From positions 6,089,283-6,153,282 of the forward strand of contig JAGGNK010008226.1 in NCBI GenBank assembly GCA_017590115.1: a stretch of DNA of 64,000 bases, in the 5' to 3' direction. The stretch is from Montifringilla adamsi (Eukaryota; Chordata; Aves; Passeriformes; Passeridae). Numbering within the stretch: the first letter of the stretch is position 1; each line of letters begins with the position of its first letter. The notes under the pieces were generated by a model. It searched no databases, was not told the DNA's origin, and worked only from the letters and a program-made list of their open reading frames with translations. Below are positions 24,151 to 34,210 of the stretch, one piece after another. Both the position numbers and the translations under genes were made by a program.

Positions 24151-27100
24151 AGAAGGATGTAGCACAAATGCCTCTGCACCCTTCAGCAACAGGACAACAG
24201 GAGCACCTGGGACCCCCAAACCCTCTAAGAGGCTTTAGAGTGGCTGAAATTCCTGCTCATCCTCTCCCTCTGGTACCATGAGGAGGAAAACTCTGTGTAA
24301 GGAGCCAGGAAAACTCTTCAGACCAAGACATAGCTCCTACAGATTTTGGGCTGTGGCATATCAGGCCATCTAGGAGGCAGATGGAGAACATTTTTGTCTT
24401 TGTGTTTTTCTATTTAATCAGAAAAAAATTGACCATAAATAAAAAGTTAGTAAAAATAGTTAGTGAGACTGCAAAAGAAAATAATTAAACCAAAACAGAC
24501 TTAAATAAATAATTTAGGTCCAAAATGTAACCTACTGTGTTGGTCTTTATATTTCATGTGATGGTCAGTGTGCTCATTATTTAAATAGATTTCCTTTTTC
24601 ATTTTATTATTCTCTTTGTGCCTGATGAATTTTCCCCAAAACAAAACACTGCCTACTGGTTCAAACAGAAAATATGATTTAAACATTTTTTCTTTGCTCT
24701 GTCACAGCAGTGATTCAACCCAGGAAACACTGGTGGGATCACATATGGCACAGATGCTCTGCAAAGTTAAAACACTACCAGATCATTAATCTGAGCAGCT
24801 CCAGTAATCTGAGTTACGTTTCATTTGGTAATCAACAGCAAGATGTGAAATCCTTCTCCCCCTTGTGCCACACTGTTGGCTGCCCATCAGCTGTGCTGTG
24901 GCTTCACCCAGCTGAGCCAGAGCCAAAGCTCATCCCAATGTGCCAGCAGAACACAGGCAAGGGGGATGCAGGATATTCACCAGGTGAGCCTGTGGACAGC
25001 AGAGTCCTGAAGGTGGGAGATATTTCTGACCCAGAGCAGGTGAGATGCCAGATTTTAACTGTCTGTTCCTTCTCAAAGCAGACTGTAAGTTACTGGTGAA
25101 TGTGGTGGCACTAGCACACGTTCCCCCCACTGCCTAAATCTCTTCAGCTTCAGCTGTGTCGAGGAATAACGCTCTAATCCTTTCCTACAAAATTATTATT
25201 CACACTATGAATAATAACTTCAGTCTGAGGCTGTCCCTCAGAATCCTGGAAGCATCAAATTATTCATAAAGACAGGGTTAATATGGTTCTCACTGCACTG
25301 TGGCAGACAAGCTCAGGGGAGAAAGCACTAACTGCTCTCTGCATGGAGGTGACCCAGCCAATGCTCTTTCCAGTGTTATTGTTTTAACCTGTGAAGTCTG
25401 ACGATTGCCATGTCTAATTTTTCCCCAAACTTGCCAAATTTTACTGAAATGAGAGCAGGAGTTCCTGGTTCAGGGCTGGGGATGGGAACACCTGGCTCCC
25501 AGGGCTGTACCTGTCACTGCTGGGCAGGTCACTGGGACAGTCCCTTCCCATGATCTCATCGTCGGGAAGATTCGGGAGGAAAAGGTCCTCCTGCATAAGA
25601 CCTGGGAAGATGAAGCAGAGGCTGCTTCAGGGATGTCATTACTGTTATTCTGCCAGTCAATTGCAGTTAGGAGTGATTAGTTCTGCCTGGTGCAAATGAC
25701 TCTGGAACGGAGGGCACTGATGTACATCAAACACCTCAATTCAGCGCCTTTATCACCACAGGAATCTTGTCACAGACATCAGAGGGCTCGGGACGTGCCC
25801 GGTCACATTCAGACTCCTCATCTTTGTGCAGATGTATGTATTTTATTGCTTAAGACTAGGAACAGTTCAATGTTTATTTAAGGCACAAAAGAGATCTCAT
25901 TATCACTCTGTTTTATAACACAGTATCCATAATGCTTCTCTTTATGGCTCATTCCCTGGAATGAACTGGTTTCCAAATGAGAAGCAGACATTCAGGGCTT
26001 TTGGGCACAAATGACAATCCTGACTCATTGATTCTTAGCTGAGCTCAAGCTTTTTCCCCGGGTTTTGTAGAGCTGTGCAGAATCGGATTAAAACCTTTCC
26101 ATTTGAAGGAGAGCTGCTGAGGGTCACTGTGGCTTCAGCTGCCAAAGGGTCACCCCGGTATTTGGGTATTTAAGAACCCTCCTGCTTCCACTGTGCATGA
26201 AAGCAGGCCCATTTCAGAGGTGCAAGGTAGCACAAAATGCAGTCCCTCTTATACAGTCAGAGAACGCAGCTCCTGATTTTATTTGAAATTGCAATTGGTG
26301 CAAAAATGAGGCTTCTAACACCTTTACCTTTTGGCACAGCTGTTGACAATGTTATTTATTAAATCTGATGCTTTCCTGCTACCAAAATGTACTGCTTTCA
26401 GCTGAAGTATAAAAACTCCTAAATCCTCCTTATGCTAATTTATTTATACGAGCTGTGTACTCATTAGCTCTGCAATGAGACTATTAGTAACACACCAGCT
26501 AGGCTATCTCTACTTTGAATGTTTAAATATTCAGTTCCAAATGATGCTCAAAGATTTAAAGCTCAAAACATATTCGGTGCTTTTCATCATAAAACTCTTT
26601 TGCATTGATGATTTTACAGAGCTTTGCTTGTATGCAGGCACTTAGTGGAAGACCAATTGCACAACCTTTTTCCCCTTACAAGCATTCCCGAGGCTAAATA
26701 AGACTTTACCAGCAACAACAACACCCATCAGTTATCTGTGCTGTAGTGTAAACAATGAAATTCTTATTATGTACTCAGAATTCACAGAGCCATTTCCATG
26801 GTAACTCTGTTTTCATGTCATATCTTTAATGAATAGGTAATGAAAGAAATGCTGCATTTACAACTTCATTACTAGTAAAAAAAATACAGCAGTAAATTTG
26901 AATTATAGTAGCTGTCATTTTTAGAACATGCTGAAGATCATGCAGGAATTTCAAGCCTGTCATTCTGAAGTGACAAAGTAAACACAAGCAGAAAAATATA
27001 CCAGGCACTCTTGGTTTTAATTCCACCCTTCAGTTTGTTCTGCTATTCATAATTTTCTGATACAGAGTAAAAGCTTAAATAATAAGACAAGGTCATGGTG

Positions 27101-28221
27101 GGATGATGGGGCAGGCACAGTTGGAGACAAGTTGTGCACTTGTGAACACGTGTACCAGCGCTAGTGAATTTTAACGACTTGATCCATCATATTTTAATTA
27201 CATAAATCACTGAAGTGCTGACTTCTATAGGTATTACTTTCTGGAGAGATACAAAATGCATCACGGGCTGGAGATGATGTTTACCTGTGGGAAAGGACTG
27301 GAAAGTGATTTTGACTGGTGTGATAGACAGGGAGGGAGATAATGGGAGCCAGGCAGGCAGAGGCAGGCAGGGGAGGATTGCAGCATAACCCCCCCTCGAT
27401 GCTGTAAGCACTCCATGGAGTTAAACAGGAGTAAATCAATGAGCCCATCCAGCAGGAGCTGCAGGCTGGCAGGCTGGGATGCAGGTCTGGCTCAGGGGAA
27501 TGCCACTATTGGAATGCGAGACACGGAGCCAAGGAACTTCCCCTGTTCAACATCTCTGCAGGCTGGGAGGCTGAACCCTGCCATGCCCCTCCTCAGCAGG
27601 CACAGAACTGCAGCACCTCTGAGAAAGTGCTGAAATCTCCCTTTTCGTGGGTGTGCAAGTGGTGCCACAGGGCAGGAGTGAGTGTCCAAGCCACACAGAC
27701 ATCCTGCCCCATCACGGGGAGCAACCCAGCGTCACAACTTCACCACAGATCCATAACATATCCTTTACTAAACCTCCCAGTTCTTATTTCTTGTGTGAAC
27801 ACCCAGGAATCTGTGTCCATTAAAAGGTTCAGAGCCGGAAGAGCAAACAAGAACCCCCAGAAAGTGCCTGAATCTGGTTTGGAACTCAGTGGCCTTGATT
27901 GACTCATGGACACTGGGTTTGGTCTGGAAACAATAAACACACCCAAACCCCAAAATAGGATTAGGGAACAGCAGTCCCAAGAGCAGCCTAACAGCATGGG
28001 GAGGTAGCCAGGTAAATTGGTGCTCAGCCACTAAAAGTTTTCTTTTATTCAAATCCAGATAATTTAAAATTAAATCTTCCCAGTGGGGGCAGAATAACCA
28101 AGTGCATTAAATACTGCTGCTGTCTGGGAGCTGCTGGGAAGGCGGTGTGTGTGTTTGGGACATGTGTTTGTCTGGAAAAAAAGATTTGTTAGTTCTTTAA
28201 AGCAGTGATTTGGGAGAAACT
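24151..28221. other. Long non-coding stretch
   Basis: Mostly AT-rich unique DNA with no recognisable gene or repeat family. A GGCAGGCAG-type short imperfect repeat sits at 27352-27371. Stretches such as 26400-26800 look non-repetitive and could hold conserved regulatory DNA, but one sequence alone cannot show conservation. Confidence 0.5.
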
Positions 28222-28430
28222 ACCATTGGTACAAAGTCATTATAGATGGAGGCCAGAGATCTCGCAGAGATTAAACTTGTTACAGGAATATTTTATAGCC
28301 CACCTGACCAAAACTGAACAACTGGACTGTGAAATGATTGAGCAAATAAAAAAAGGCAGTAAAAATGCTGCAGTGATAGAAATGGAAGATTTTTAACTAC
28401 CAGAGCATAGACTGGAGTCCATTAAGCACT
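28222..28430 (+). pseudogene. Ancient CR1/L3-like LINE fragment, endonuclease domain
   Basis: The sequence resembles the apurinic endonuclease part of the first half of CR1/L3 ORF2. Near 28273 one frame reads KLVTGIFYSPPDQN, like the family pattern of hydrophobic residues followed by Y-x-PP. Near 28370 another frame reads AAVIEMEDF, matching the strand before the conserved 'GDFN' motif but with Glu for Gly. Between them is the usual spacing with a degenerate 'DCEMIEQIKK' segment, and 'catagactggag' follows at 28406. Getting from one block to the other needs at least one frameshift, and a stop follows. It is an old dead fragment. The next 3' parts of the LINE were not found on this strand. Confidence 0.6.
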
Positions 28431-30389
28431 TGAAATAAGGCTGGAGGTGTGTGAGAATGTGTGGCTCACTGGGTTTGTTTTTTAAGAACTCATTAAATGC
28501 CCCAGAAGCCTTTACCTGGGTATTAAATAACAGGGAATAAATACATCTGCCCCAACACCACAAAAGTGGGCATTATTAAGGTTTGGAGGTAAAGGACTGT
28601 ACACATGAACTGCATAAAAAAACCCCCTATCCTGAGTGTGCATCACATTCCTGGGCACCATCTCCAGGTCCCTTCTCTATAACTATTGCACACATGGACC
28701 AGAATCTCTTTTAGCATCTTCCTGTTGGGAGCTGGTATCCTGGGATAGGCCATAACACAGGGGATGAAGATGGAGCTGGAGGACACCAAGAACAGTTAGG
28801 GAGACAACTAGACAAATGTGAAGGAAATTTTTCATTTTATAATTTTCTGAATCTTTTTCACTGCTTACATAAACATTTCACACCCACGGTAGATGTTTCT
28901 TATCTCAGAATTTCCCAGAAAAAGGAGAGAACTATACTGAGATGCTGGGATCATTTTGAGGCAATAGGGTGGCTGATGGTGACTTAAGGAGTCAGGAGCT
29001 GTTCCTGCCAGACTGGTGTCAACCTGTCTGGTCCTAGTGTATGACCAGTCTTCCACCTCATCACCTCCAATACCCTGGAAAACCTTTCCCAGCTAAATTC
29101 TCAGCTCTGCCTAGCAAACAACTGCTTTTACATGCTCGAATTTCCAGTGACTCATCATTACAGATTTGTGGAACTCAGGAAAACTGTTGATGCTTCACCT
29201 TTAGAAAATTATTCTACCTTTTTTTAGCCAATTTGTAAATTAAAATTGACTTGATGCAAACTGTCAATCTCATTTAAATCCATAATCCCTACTGAGATTT
29301 GTGCAACAGAGCTATTGTCACCTGGAAGGTAGGGAAAAATTTGGAGGTTTTAGAGGTGGAAATATTTTGTACATCTGTGAGATATACAAGGCTCTCAGCA
29401 TGTGTTACTGCTTCCCTGTGAAGTCTGGCAAATGTTGCAGGCACCACTCTTAACTGAGGTTTAAAAATAAGGAAAGAAAAGAGAAAACTGGGAGGTTTTG
29501 AGGGCAGGCTACACTCTGTGTTAGCGTGGGACCAGGGCCTGTCCTGTCTTGGGATGTGCAGGAATGGCTGCATTTCCAGCACTGCAGCCTTGGCAATGGT
29601 CTGGATGCAGGAGGAATTTTTGGGGTTGAGGAAAAGCCTGAAAGGTGCATGTTCCCTATGCTACCCTAATGTAGGTGGCTTTGCTGCCTCCTCTCTGTTT
29701 TTGGGATTGAATGACCAGCCCTGTAATCAGTCCCCTCAGACTGATATCCCTGAGCCCCTGGGCAAGATTCCCATTCATTCCCTACATGTTCCTGCAGCAC
29801 TGCCAGCAAGTGATGGGGTTTTGTAGAACAGGAAGGGATGAAAGTCCAGTGCTCAAAGAGAAATGGGAACACTGGGATGGGATGAAAGCTGTTAAGTCTC
29901 TGCTTAACACCAAATAATCTGATAAAGCAACCTCTTACAAAGCCTTATATTTTCCCCCCTGCTTTTCTTGCTGAAAGGCCCACTGGGACTCTGAGGGTTG
30001 GGAATTCAATTGAGATCAGAAAATTTATAAAAGCTCATTTACATCCATTTGGTTTTGTGTCAACATTGTCCATGAGCTCTTTTTCCCTCACTTGGGTGCA
30101 CTCCCTCAGCATTTATCAGTGAATGATCAGACCTTATCTCAGCATTTATTTTGCTGGCCTGGATGATCCAGGTTCTTGTATCCTCATGAGCAGGCTCAGA
30201 GTCACACCTGGCAGGCCAGCAGATGCAGGAGGATGGCCACACACAGGAACTTATCTCCAGAACTACTCCAAATACATTCCTGGCATCACATCATGGCTCA
30301 GAATCCACTGGGACTGCTGAGCATGGCTCAGGTGTTCTTCCACCAAGGTACCCCTGACCTGTGAGGCTCAGCTTCTCCCAGAAACCATC
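28431..30389. other. Non-coding stretch, nothing recognised
   Basis: Could include further decayed LINE sequence downstream of the endonuclease fragment, but I cannot align it by eye. A short dyad occurs (TGCTGGCCT at 30152 and its complement at 30213). Confidence 0.4.
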
Positions 30390-30870
30390 CCTGCTTGTCC
30401 CAAAGGGCAGCTGCTCCATCTGATCCTTTCCTGCTATTCCAGTCCCAAATTCCATGTAGGCAGCACAGCCAGTTCTCGTCCTGATGATGTTTTTAATTTT
30501 GAGCTATCTCCAAACTCAGTTAGCATGGTCCTCCTCCCCAGGGCCATTCCCTGGAATCTTGCCGAAGATAGTGTCAGGAGCAGTCTTTGGGGAGTGCTCC
30601 AGGTAACCTCCTCCTAACACCATGTCTTTCCTGTTAATGCAATCTGTTTTCATTTCCACCTGTGGCTCATTCCTTATCAACCTTTCTGGTTTTCTACTAA
30701 TCTCCACTGCCTCCACGTTCCCTGGTAATTTCCCATGTGGTGCTATATCAAATGCTTCACTGATGTCCATAAAGATGAGACCTAGTGCTTTTTCTTTGTC
30801 AAGAAAATCAGTTATCCTATCACAGAAAGAGATCAGGCTAGTGTCACATGTGAAAGCATTGGGCAAAAAA
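30390..30870 (-). pseudogene. Ancient CR1/L3-like LINE fragment, reverse transcriptase domain
   Basis: The minus strand reads SFCDRITDFLDKEKALGLIF followed by MDISEAFDIAPHG. This matches the CR1/L3 reverse transcriptase region around motif A, where the family has a hydrophobic residue, D-F-S-K-A-F-D-T-V and a following His. The catalytic first Asp is present. Further 3' on the minus strand, DNA blocks such as 'aggttgataaggaatgagc' (near 30670) and 'ggaggttacctggagcactc' (near 30600) follow the known order toward the next RT motifs, and the homology can be followed to about 30400. Reading through requires gaps and the later motifs are lost, so it is a dead copy. It faces away from the endonuclease fragment at 28222, so the two are separate insertions or a rearranged one. 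Confidence 0.72.
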
Positions 30871-31275
30871 TAGGTGTGTTATTCTAGTTTTCATTTATAT
30901 CCCCTTTTTGCAAATGATGTAATTGAGGTATTATATACTGTTCTTCTTCCAAATATCATCTGAAGCTTAGTACAGTGCTGAGATCAGAAAACGAGGCTTT
31001 GGCTGTTGAGAATGTTGTCCATCCCCTTGTCCTGTCTCCAGCTGTGCAGGTACATTAACCCTTCCTAGTCTGAGCACAACGAGCACCTTGAATTGTTGAG
31101 TTGTTTCTACTTAAGATCAGGAAAATTCTTACAGTTTGGTTCCTGTAGCCATCCAGCCTCTGTCTCACATTTTCTTGAAAATCAAGATGCAGACTCTCAT
31201 TTTTGGGGTCATATCTTTATTATTTCTACACAACCCTCTCTGTATAGTCTTAATTTCTTGTGACTCGTTGATGCT
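30871..31275. other. Non-coding stretch, nothing recognised
   Basis: This interval should hold upstream sequence of the minus-strand LINE fragment if that copy were longer, but no such similarity is visible. No gene is seen. Confidence 0.4.
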
Positions 31276-31331
31276 CCTGAGTCCCTTCTAACTCAGACTG
31301 TTCTGTGGTTCTGTGATTCTGTGATCCTGTC
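31276..31331 (+). mobile_element. CR1 3' tail, very short
   Basis: The segment 'gagtcccttctaactcagac' is followed by 'tgttctgtggttctgtgatt' and two further tail-like units. Only the last bases of a CR1 (or of a SINE sharing its tail) remain. Confidence 0.8.
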
Positions 31332-33761
31332 CTCTTACCCCTGGAAAGCCTTGATATCACCTATAATTTTCTTTGCAATGTCTATTTTGGCAGAGTTTTT
31401 TCCCTTACATTTCCTGAATTCCTTCAAGTACCTAACTGTATTTCTAGGACCATACATTTATTAAAAAAACCCAAGTTGTGCAGCCTCTGTCTGTGCTTCT
31501 GCTCCCATTTACAAAGCAGCTCAGTTCATTCATTTCTAAAACCATCTGCCTCATCTGATAAGCCCCTGCCACGTACAGGGGGAGTGGAATTGGCCTCTGT
31601 GCCTGCTGTGACCCAACTGCACAGGAATAAGGGGTGCAGGAACAGGACCACAGCCCTCACACAGGTTCTGCTGCCTGCCCGAGCTGTCAGGGACTTTCCC
31701 TACTATTTTAAGACAGTTTTAATACTATTTTTGAGGTGGATCCACCAAGTCAGGTTATAGTTTATTTGGGTTTTATGCAAGTTCCGAACAGCTCTTCCTG
31801 AAATCCATGTATTGATGAGACTCACGAGGCTGTTCAGTAAAAAAAAAAAAAGCAATATTTGCACTCCAAGTTTCAATACAGGGATGAAGTAGCATTAGGA
31901 AAAGGAAGGAAAAAAAGAATTAGCTCACCCACCCAAACACTGTAATACTACAGCAAACACAGATCTGTCACTGCTGAGAACAAAATAATGAAGAGTAGCC
32001 AGGATTGCACAACTACAAGAGATTTCATTCTCTAATTGTCAAAAAGCATTAAAGATCAACTATTTATTGTGTAGGAGAAGGAGGGAGAACAGACTTCAGT
32101 GCCTCCCTTCACCAGAGGTTGTCCCTAATTGACATGCATGGATTGCAACCAGAGGTTACTGAGGGAAATTTGTTTGCATTTATTAATCAAAAGGAGTCAA
32201 AGGCACACAAAGATATCATCAAGGCTCCCTTGTGCTTGGGGAGGCTGACAACTAAAATTCTTGATGAAGTGTTTGCAGAATGTTTGCAATCTGTTCACAG
32301 CCTTTTTACTTTGCAGGTGCAAACCTTTCTATCTGTTACATCAAAGAAACAATTGAAAATTAAACATAGTAAACATCTCCGTACAGGTTTTAATCTCCCA
32401 TTTCTACAGGACAAAGGGAGCGCTATAATTAATTTCAAAGCAATGTTTGAGTTCTTTCAATATTCATTTGGGCACATTAGCATGTCATTAGCTATGTTTT
32501 AAACACTGATCCTTATTTCCTTCTCCCACACACCTTTTTTTCAGCCCTTTTGTTAAAAAAAATAAAATGAAATAAATAAATGGGAAAGTTGTACTTCCTG
32601 GGAGATGTCTTTAATGCTAAAGCATCCATGCATAGATAATTATCTTGCCCAATGAAATAGATTGGGGGAATAATGTATGGCTTTTGAGGTAAAGCAGAGG
32701 CAGCAGAAAATAGATGAAGAGAAATAATTCTTTTCAGTGATGTTAAGAACGTGCAGGGGCAAAGACACTCTCACCGAGTTTTGCTATCATGCCTCGTGAA
32801 TAATGTATTTTATTATATCCATTGTGGTTATCTTTTAATATGTTAATAACACTTCTAACACTCTTTCCCCCCCTTGTTCTTTTATGTAGTTTTAAAACTC
32901 TTTCTTTTATTAAGATGTAACAAATGGAGATGCAATCAATAGATACTTATTATGTTGGTAACTAACCAGTAAAAGGATTTTCTTGTAAGTTTAATTTTAA
33001 ACACAGATCTGTTTGAACAATGTCTACAGGGTAATTTCAGCCATCTATCTGCAGCATTTCCTGTAGCATTTCCGAGCTAACTCCTAATAACATCCTCCCC
33101 CTTAGGTATATTAATTTTATACATCCTGAACAGGAGATTGAACAGTCCTTAAACAGCCATGCAAGGTCACTGACACTAACAAAAATAGAGCCTTTCATTG
33201 TGCTTTTATCAAGCTATGCTGGCGTTTATATTAGCCTGTGTGGGCCTGAGCAGCACGGATATTTGCTGGAGTTTAATATACAATTGTTTTCAAGAACCAT
33301 TCAGCTCAATTTGTATTGAAAATATTACTTGGGAAACAATGAGCCTTTCAGACACTTTGGCTGTCTTTCAGCTAAAGCTATAATTTCAGTCTTTGGAGGG
33401 AGGTATGAGAATGCCATAAATGTGCCCAGGCTGCCAGTCACAGGGGAAGGGCAGCAAAACCCAAACTGCCCAAGCCAACAAGGATCACTGACGTGCTTCT
33501 GCTGCCATGGGCAACACCATCCTGAAATCCCTGTGCTGAGGATCCCCTGGAGACCCATCCAGCCCCTGAAGGGCAGTGGATCACCCTGCACAAATCTGAT
33601 CCCTGCCTGTGCTCCAGCCTGGTGCAGGGGCTGCCTTTCCTCCTGTCAGCATGGTGGCAATTCCCCCGAGGTGTCATGCCAAGCTGGCAGGAAACACTCC
33701 ACACATCTCCTCACCAATCTCCTTGTACCAGGAACCAGCCTGGGCTTTGAAACTCCACAGA
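31332..33761. other. Non-coding stretch with one long AT-rich open frame
   Basis: There is a 13-A run at 31839-31851. From 32119 to 32502 a plus-strand frame of 127 codons is open in AT-rich DNA. Its product resembles nothing I know and has no clear domain. The region 32100-33400 is unique and contains several TAAT-type homeodomain-like words, as in non-coding regulatory DNA. No other repeat is recognised. Confidence 0.4.
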
Positions 33762-33888
33762 AACACAGAATGGTTTGGGTTGGAAAGGTCCTTTAAAGAT
33801 CAACTCATCCCACCCCTGCCTTGGGCAGGGACAGTTTCCACTATCCCAGGTTGCTCCAAGCCCCATCCAGCTTGGCCTTGGACACTTC
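33762..33888 (-). mobile_element. CR1 LINE 3' end, minus strand (left half of inverted pair)
   Basis: The plus strand shows reverse-complement CR1: 'cacagaatggtttgggttgg', 'aaaggtcctttaaagatcaa', 'ttgggcagggacagtttcca', 'ctatcccaggttgctccaag' and 'ggccttggacacttc'. It ends abruptly at 33888, where a plus-strand CR1 starts. Both halves contain their own CR1 3' end, so this is not a simple 5' inversion of a single insertion. Confidence 0.93.
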
Positions 33889-33992
33889 TAGTGGAAAATG
33901 TCCCTGCCCATGGCAAGGGGCTGGAAATGGATGATCTTTAAGCTCCCTTCCAACCCAAGCTATTCTGTGATTCTATGATTCCATAAGGTCAC
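33889..33992 (+). mobile_element. CR1 LINE 3' end, plus strand (right half of inverted pair)
   Basis: Starts with 'tagtggaaaatgtccctgcc', then 'atggcaaggggctggaaatg', 'gatctttaagctcccttcc', 'aacccaagctattctgtg' and the tail. It overlaps in content with the left half, so the two form an imperfect palindrome with arms of about 100 bases. Its 3' end seeds the 97-bp tandem array that follows. Confidence 0.92.
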
Positions 33993-34210
33993 CTGGAACC
34001 TTCTCTTCTCCAGGTGATTACAAATGGATGATCTTTCAGCTCCCTTCCAACCCAAGCTATTCTGTGATTCTATGATTCCATAAGGTCACCTGGAACCTTC
34101 TCTTCTCCAGGTGATTACAAATGGATGATCTTTAGGCTCCCTTCCAACCCAAGTTATTCTATGATTCTATGATTCCATAAGGTTCCCCAGAACCTTCTCC
34201 AGGTGGTTAC
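33925..34210 (+). repeat. 97-bp tandem array (3 copies) built from a CR1 tail and its flank
   Basis: The word aaatggatgatcttt occurs at 33925, 34022 and 34119, exactly 97 bases apart. Each unit contains the CR1 end (gctcccttccaaccc, then attctgtgattctatgat) followed by unique sequence (ggtcacctggaaccttctct, then ccaggtgattac). Copies 1 and 2 differ by one base. Copy 3 has several changes and a 5-bp deletion, giving 92 bases. The array must have formed after CR1 insertion, because host flank is repeated with it. Confidence 0.96.
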
